Below are positions 60,813 through 64,000 of a DNA stretch of 64,000 nt, piece after piece. Source of the stretch: Betaproteobacteria bacterium. Its GTDB lineage: Bacteria > Pseudomonadota > Gammaproteobacteria > Burkholderiales > SG8-41. A program made the translations under genes and the position numbers. Under the pieces are notes generated by a model that saw only the letters and a program-made list of their open reading frames with translations, had not been told where the DNA came from and ran no database searches. Numbering within the stretch: the first letter of the stretch is position 1; the number at the start of each line of letters is the position of its first letter. The stretch spans positions 1 to 64,000 of the forward strand of contig JAKFYK010000040.1 in assembly GCA_021730905.1 (NCBI GenBank). The letters are read 5' to 3'.

Positions 60813-61967
60813 ATGAATTTACTGTTTCCTCTTGACGAAGAACTTGGACTGCTGCGTGACAGCGTTGAAAAGTTCGCGCAAGAGCAAATCGCGCCGCGCG
60901 CCGCAGCCATTGACCAGACCGGCGAATTTCCACGCGACCTGTGGCCCCAACTAGGTGCTTTAGGGTTATTGGGCATCACCGTCGAAGAGACCTTTGGCGG
61001 CGCGGGCATGGGTTACCTCGCGCATGTGGTGGTCATGGAAGAAATCAGCCGCGCGTCGGCCTCGGTCGGGCTGTCGTACGGCGCGCACTCCAATTTGTGC
61101 GTCAACCAGATACGCCGCAACGGCAGCGACGCGCAAAAACGCCGTTACCTGCCCAAACTCATTTCAGGTGCACACGTCGGCGCGCTTGCAATGAGCGAAG
61201 CCGGTTCCGGTTCCGATGTGGTGAGCATGCGCCTGCGTGCCGACGCCAGGGCCGACCGTTACGTGCTGAACGGCACAAAGATGTGGATCACCAACGGCCC
61301 GGATGCGGACACACTGGTGGTTTACGCCAAAACTGATGGCGCTGCAGGCTCGCGCGGGATTACCGCATTCATCGTCGAAAAATCCTTCAGGGGTTTCAGC
61401 GCCTCGCCCAAACTCGACAAACTCGGCATGCGCGGCTCCAATACCTCCGAACTGGTGTTTGAAGATTGCGAAGTGCCAGCCGAAAACGTTTTGGGTGCGG
61501 TCGGCCAGGGCATCAACGTGCTGATGAGCGGCCTCGATTATGAGCGTACCGTGCTCGCGGCAGGGCCGCTCGGCATCATGCAGGCATGCCTGGACGTGGC
61601 ATTACCGTATCTGCACCAGCGCCATCAATTCGGGCAAGCTATCGGCGAATTCCAGCTGATGCAAGGCAAGCTCGCCGACATGGTCACCACATCGAATGCC
61701 TGCCGCGCCTATGTGTACGCCGTGGCGCGAGCCTGCGACGCGGGCAACATCACACGCCGCGATGCTGCCGGCGCCATTCTGTACACCGCCGAACGCGCTA
61801 CCGAACTGGCGCTGCAAACCATACAATGCCTTGGCGCCATGGGCTATATGAACGATAGCCCTGCCGGCCGTTTGCTGCGCGACGCCAAACTATACGAAAT
61901 TGGAGCTGGCACCTCTGAAATACGGCGCTGGCTGATAGGACGGGAACTGTTCAAGGAAACAAAATAG
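60813..61967 (+). CDS. liuA: isovaleryl-CoA dehydrogenase
   Basis: [60 protein letters not shown] family, IVD-like. Confidence 0.9.
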   Translation: MNLLFPLDEELGLLRDSVEKFAQEQIAPRAAAIDQTGEFPRDLWPQLGALGLLGITVEETFGGAGMGYLAHVVVMEEISRASASVGLSYGAHSNLCVNQIRRNGSDAQKRRYLPKLISGAHVGALAMSEAGSGSDVVSMRLRADARADRYVLNGTKMWITNGPDADTLVVYAKTDGAAGSRGITAFIVEKSFRGFSASPKLDKLGMRGSNTSELVFEDCEVPAENVLGAVGQGINVLMSGLDYERTVLAAGPLGIMQACLDVALPYLHQRHQFGQAIGEFQLMQGKLADMVTTSNACRAYVYAVARACDAGNITRRDAAGAILYTAERATELALQTIQCLGAMGYMNDSPAGRLLRDAKLYEIGAGTSEIRRWLIGRELFKETK

Positions 61968-61971
61968 ATTT

Positions 61972-63063
61972 ATGGCAAAACTACACACACCGCTATGCGA
62001 TCTTCTCGGCACGAGACTGCCGATTATTCAGGCGCCGATGGCGGGCGGCGTCACCACGCCGGCGCTGGTCGCGGCTGCCAGCAGCGCCGGCGCGCTCGGT
62101 TCATTCGGATTCGCCTACACGCAACCTGAAGCGATGCAGCGCGATGTCGAAGCTGTGCGCGCGCTGACCGATGCGCCCATCAATCTCAATTTTTTCGTCA
62201 ACACACAGCCCACGCCCATCGCGCCCGCATCGCAAACGGCCGCCATCGATGCCGTCGCCGGCTACTACCAGGCACTGGGATTGCCCGCACCCGCGCCGGT
62301 GCGCGCCCCTTATGCGCCGGATCTCCATGCACAACTGTCGATGGCCGAAGACATCCGGCCCGAAGTGCTGACGTTTCATCTGGGCGATCTGCCCGCTGAC
62401 CGAATCCGAGGACTGCGCACGCTTGGCATCAAAACCGGCGGCAGCGCCACCTGCGTGGCCGAAGCGCAGCACCTCGAGGCGCTGGGCGTCGATTTCATCG
62501 TGGCGCAGGGTATGGAAGCGGGCGGCCATCGCGGCACGTATCAACGCAACCCGTATGAAGCAATGACCGGAACGCTGGCACTGACACGGCTGATCGTGCG
62601 CGCCGTAAAAATTCCGGTGGTTGCTGCCGGCGGCATCATGGACGGCTCGGGCATTGCCGCGGTGCTGGCGCTCGGCGCGCAGGGCGCGCAACTCGGCACG
62701 GCATTCATCCCGTGCGCGGAAAGCGGCGCGCCACGCATCCATAAAGACAGCCTGCTTGCTGCGCGAGAAGACACCACCATGGTCACCGAAAAGTTCACCG
62801 GCAAACCGGCGCGCGGTCTCGCCAACCGCTATATGCGCGAGATGCAGTCACGCAATGCACCGCAACTCGCGTTCCCGGCGCAGGGCACGCTGTCCGGGCC
62901 GCTGCGCGCCGCTTCCGGCAAGGCAGGCAATCCCGATTTTCTGGCAATGTGGGCGGGGCAGGCAGCGCCGTTGTCGCGCGCACTGTCGGCCACGGAACTG
63001 GTCGCCACGCTGGAAAAGGAAACGCTGGAAACGCTCGACCGGCTCGCCGCATTGCGCCGCTAG
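61972..63063 (+). CDS. nitronate monooxygenase family protein
   Basis: PIIQAPMAGGVTTPALVAAASSAGALGSFG...QGMEAGGHRGTY. Confidence 0.93.
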   Translation: MAKLHTPLCDLLGTRLPIIQAPMAGGVTTPALVAAASSAGALGSFGFAYTQPEAMQRDVEAVRALTDAPINLNFFVNTQPTPIAPASQTAAIDAVAGYYQALGLPAPAPVRAPYAPDLHAQLSMAEDIRPEVLTFHLGDLPADRIRGLRTLGIKTGGSATCVAEAQHLEALGVDFIVAQGMEAGGHRGTYQRNPYEAMTGTLALTRLIVRAVKIPVVAAGGIMDGSGIAAVLALGAQGAQLGTAFIPCAESGAPRIHKDSLLAAREDTTMVTEKFTGKPARGLANRYMREMQSRNAPQLAFPAQGTLSGPLRAASGKAGNPDFLAMWAGQAAPLSRALSATELVATLEKETLETLDRLAALRR

Positions 63064-63078
63064 AACAGGAGTCCTGTC

Positions 63079-63681
63079 ATGGCCAATCCGATTGATTTCT
63101 ACTTCGACTTCTCGTCGCCTTACGGCTATTTCGCCGCAACCAAAATCGACGCGCTCGCCGCGCGGCATGACCGCGCCGTGACATGGCGCCCGATTCTGCT
63201 GGGCGCGGTATTCAAGATCAGCGGCCAGCAACCGCTGCCGAACATTCCATTGAAAGGCAGCTACGCCAAGCACGACATGTTGCGTTCGGGCCGATGGTTC
63301 GAAGTGCCGTTCAAAATTCCAACAAAATTTCCCATAGGAACGATCGCACCGTGCCGCGCGTTCTACTGGGTGCATGACAAGGACGCTGCGCTGGCGAAAA
63401 AATTCACGCTCGCCCTCTATCACGCCTACTTCGCCGAAGACCGCGATATTTCCAACCCCGAAGTCACCGGCAACGTGGCCGCCAAACTCGGCATCGACAA
63501 AAACGCGCTGACCGCCGCGTTGAACGATGCCGCGGTCAAGGAGCGCACCAGGATCGAAGTCGATGCCGCTATCGAGCGCGGCGTGTTCGGCTCGCCGTAC
63601 ATCGTGATCGACGGCGAACCGTTCTGGGGCGCGGACCGGCTTGGTCAGGCTGAACGCTGGCTGGAAAAGGGACGTTGGTGA
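63079..63681 (+). CDS. 2-hydroxychromene-2-carboxylate isomerase (DsbA-like family)
   Basis: IDFYFDFSSPYGYFAATKIDALA...FGSPYIVIDGEPFWGADRL. Confidence 0.93.
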   Translation: MANPIDFYFDFSSPYGYFAATKIDALAARHDRAVTWRPILLGAVFKISGQQPLPNIPLKGSYAKHDMLRSGRWFEVPFKIPTKFPIGTIAPCRAFYWVHDKDAALAKKFTLALYHAYFAEDRDISNPEVTGNVAAKLGIDKNALTAALNDAAVKERTRIEVDAAIERGVFGSPYIVIDGEPFWGADRLGQAERWLEKGRW

Positions 63682-63708
63682 GAACGGCTTGTTGATGCCC
63701 TGCCCGAT

Positions 63709-64000
63709 ATGCCTGCACAACTGGAAGCGATACAAGCCAACATCGTGACGCTGAACGTTGACGCCATCGTCAACGCAGCGAATACGTCATTGCTCGGCGG
63801 TGGCGGTGTTGATGGCGCGATACACCGCGCGGCAGGGCTCGGGTTGCTGGCCGAGTGTCGCACGCTGAACGGCTGCAAGACCGGGCAATCCAAGATCACC
63901 AGCGGCTACCTGCTGGCACCAAGGCTCGTCATACACACCGTTGGGCCGATTTGGCAGGGCGGCAACCATGGCGAACCGGAATTGCTGGCATCCTGCTATC
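63709..64000 (+). CDS. macro domain protein (O-acetyl-ADP-ribose deacetylase-like), truncated by window end
   Basis: own translation: [85 protein letters not shown]. Confidence 0.92.
   Translation, partial: MPAQLEAIQANIVTLNVDAIVNAANTSLLGGGGVDGAIHRAAGLGLLAECRTLNGCKTGQSKITSGYLLAPRLVIHTVGPIWQGGNHGEPELLASCY

Overview
This 64 kb window is a GC-rich chromosomal segment, almost certainly betaproteobacterial. It is densely packed with mostly housekeeping genes; I found no rRNA, tRNA, CRISPR array, transposase or prophage. Recognisable blocks are: methyltransferase/glycosyltransferase genes at the left edge; ubiE-tim44-ubiJ-ubiB; a nodIJ-like ABC exporter; pilTU; yggS-proC-yggT-yggU; clsB-like/rng/maf/rlmH/rsfS/nadD joined to aceF-aceE; rlpA-rodA-mrdA-mreDCB; gatCAB; xth; metXW; ptsI-ptsH-EIIA; gshB-gshA; phaC; liuR-ivd; and a macro-domain gene cut by the right edge. 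The most interesting non-gene signals are: (1) a dispersed AT-rich ~17-30 bp repeat family, core rTAAsTATnTGTTTTTA, with about ten good copies both between and inside genes; (2) a SAM-II-like riboswitch on the minus strand upstream of metX, followed by a terminator-like hairpin abutting the metX ATG; (3) a compositional mosaic inside gatB; (4) two near-identical LiuR-type operators; (5) a strong intrinsic terminator directly in front of ubiJ. All assignments come from reading the translations and the DNA. No searches were run.
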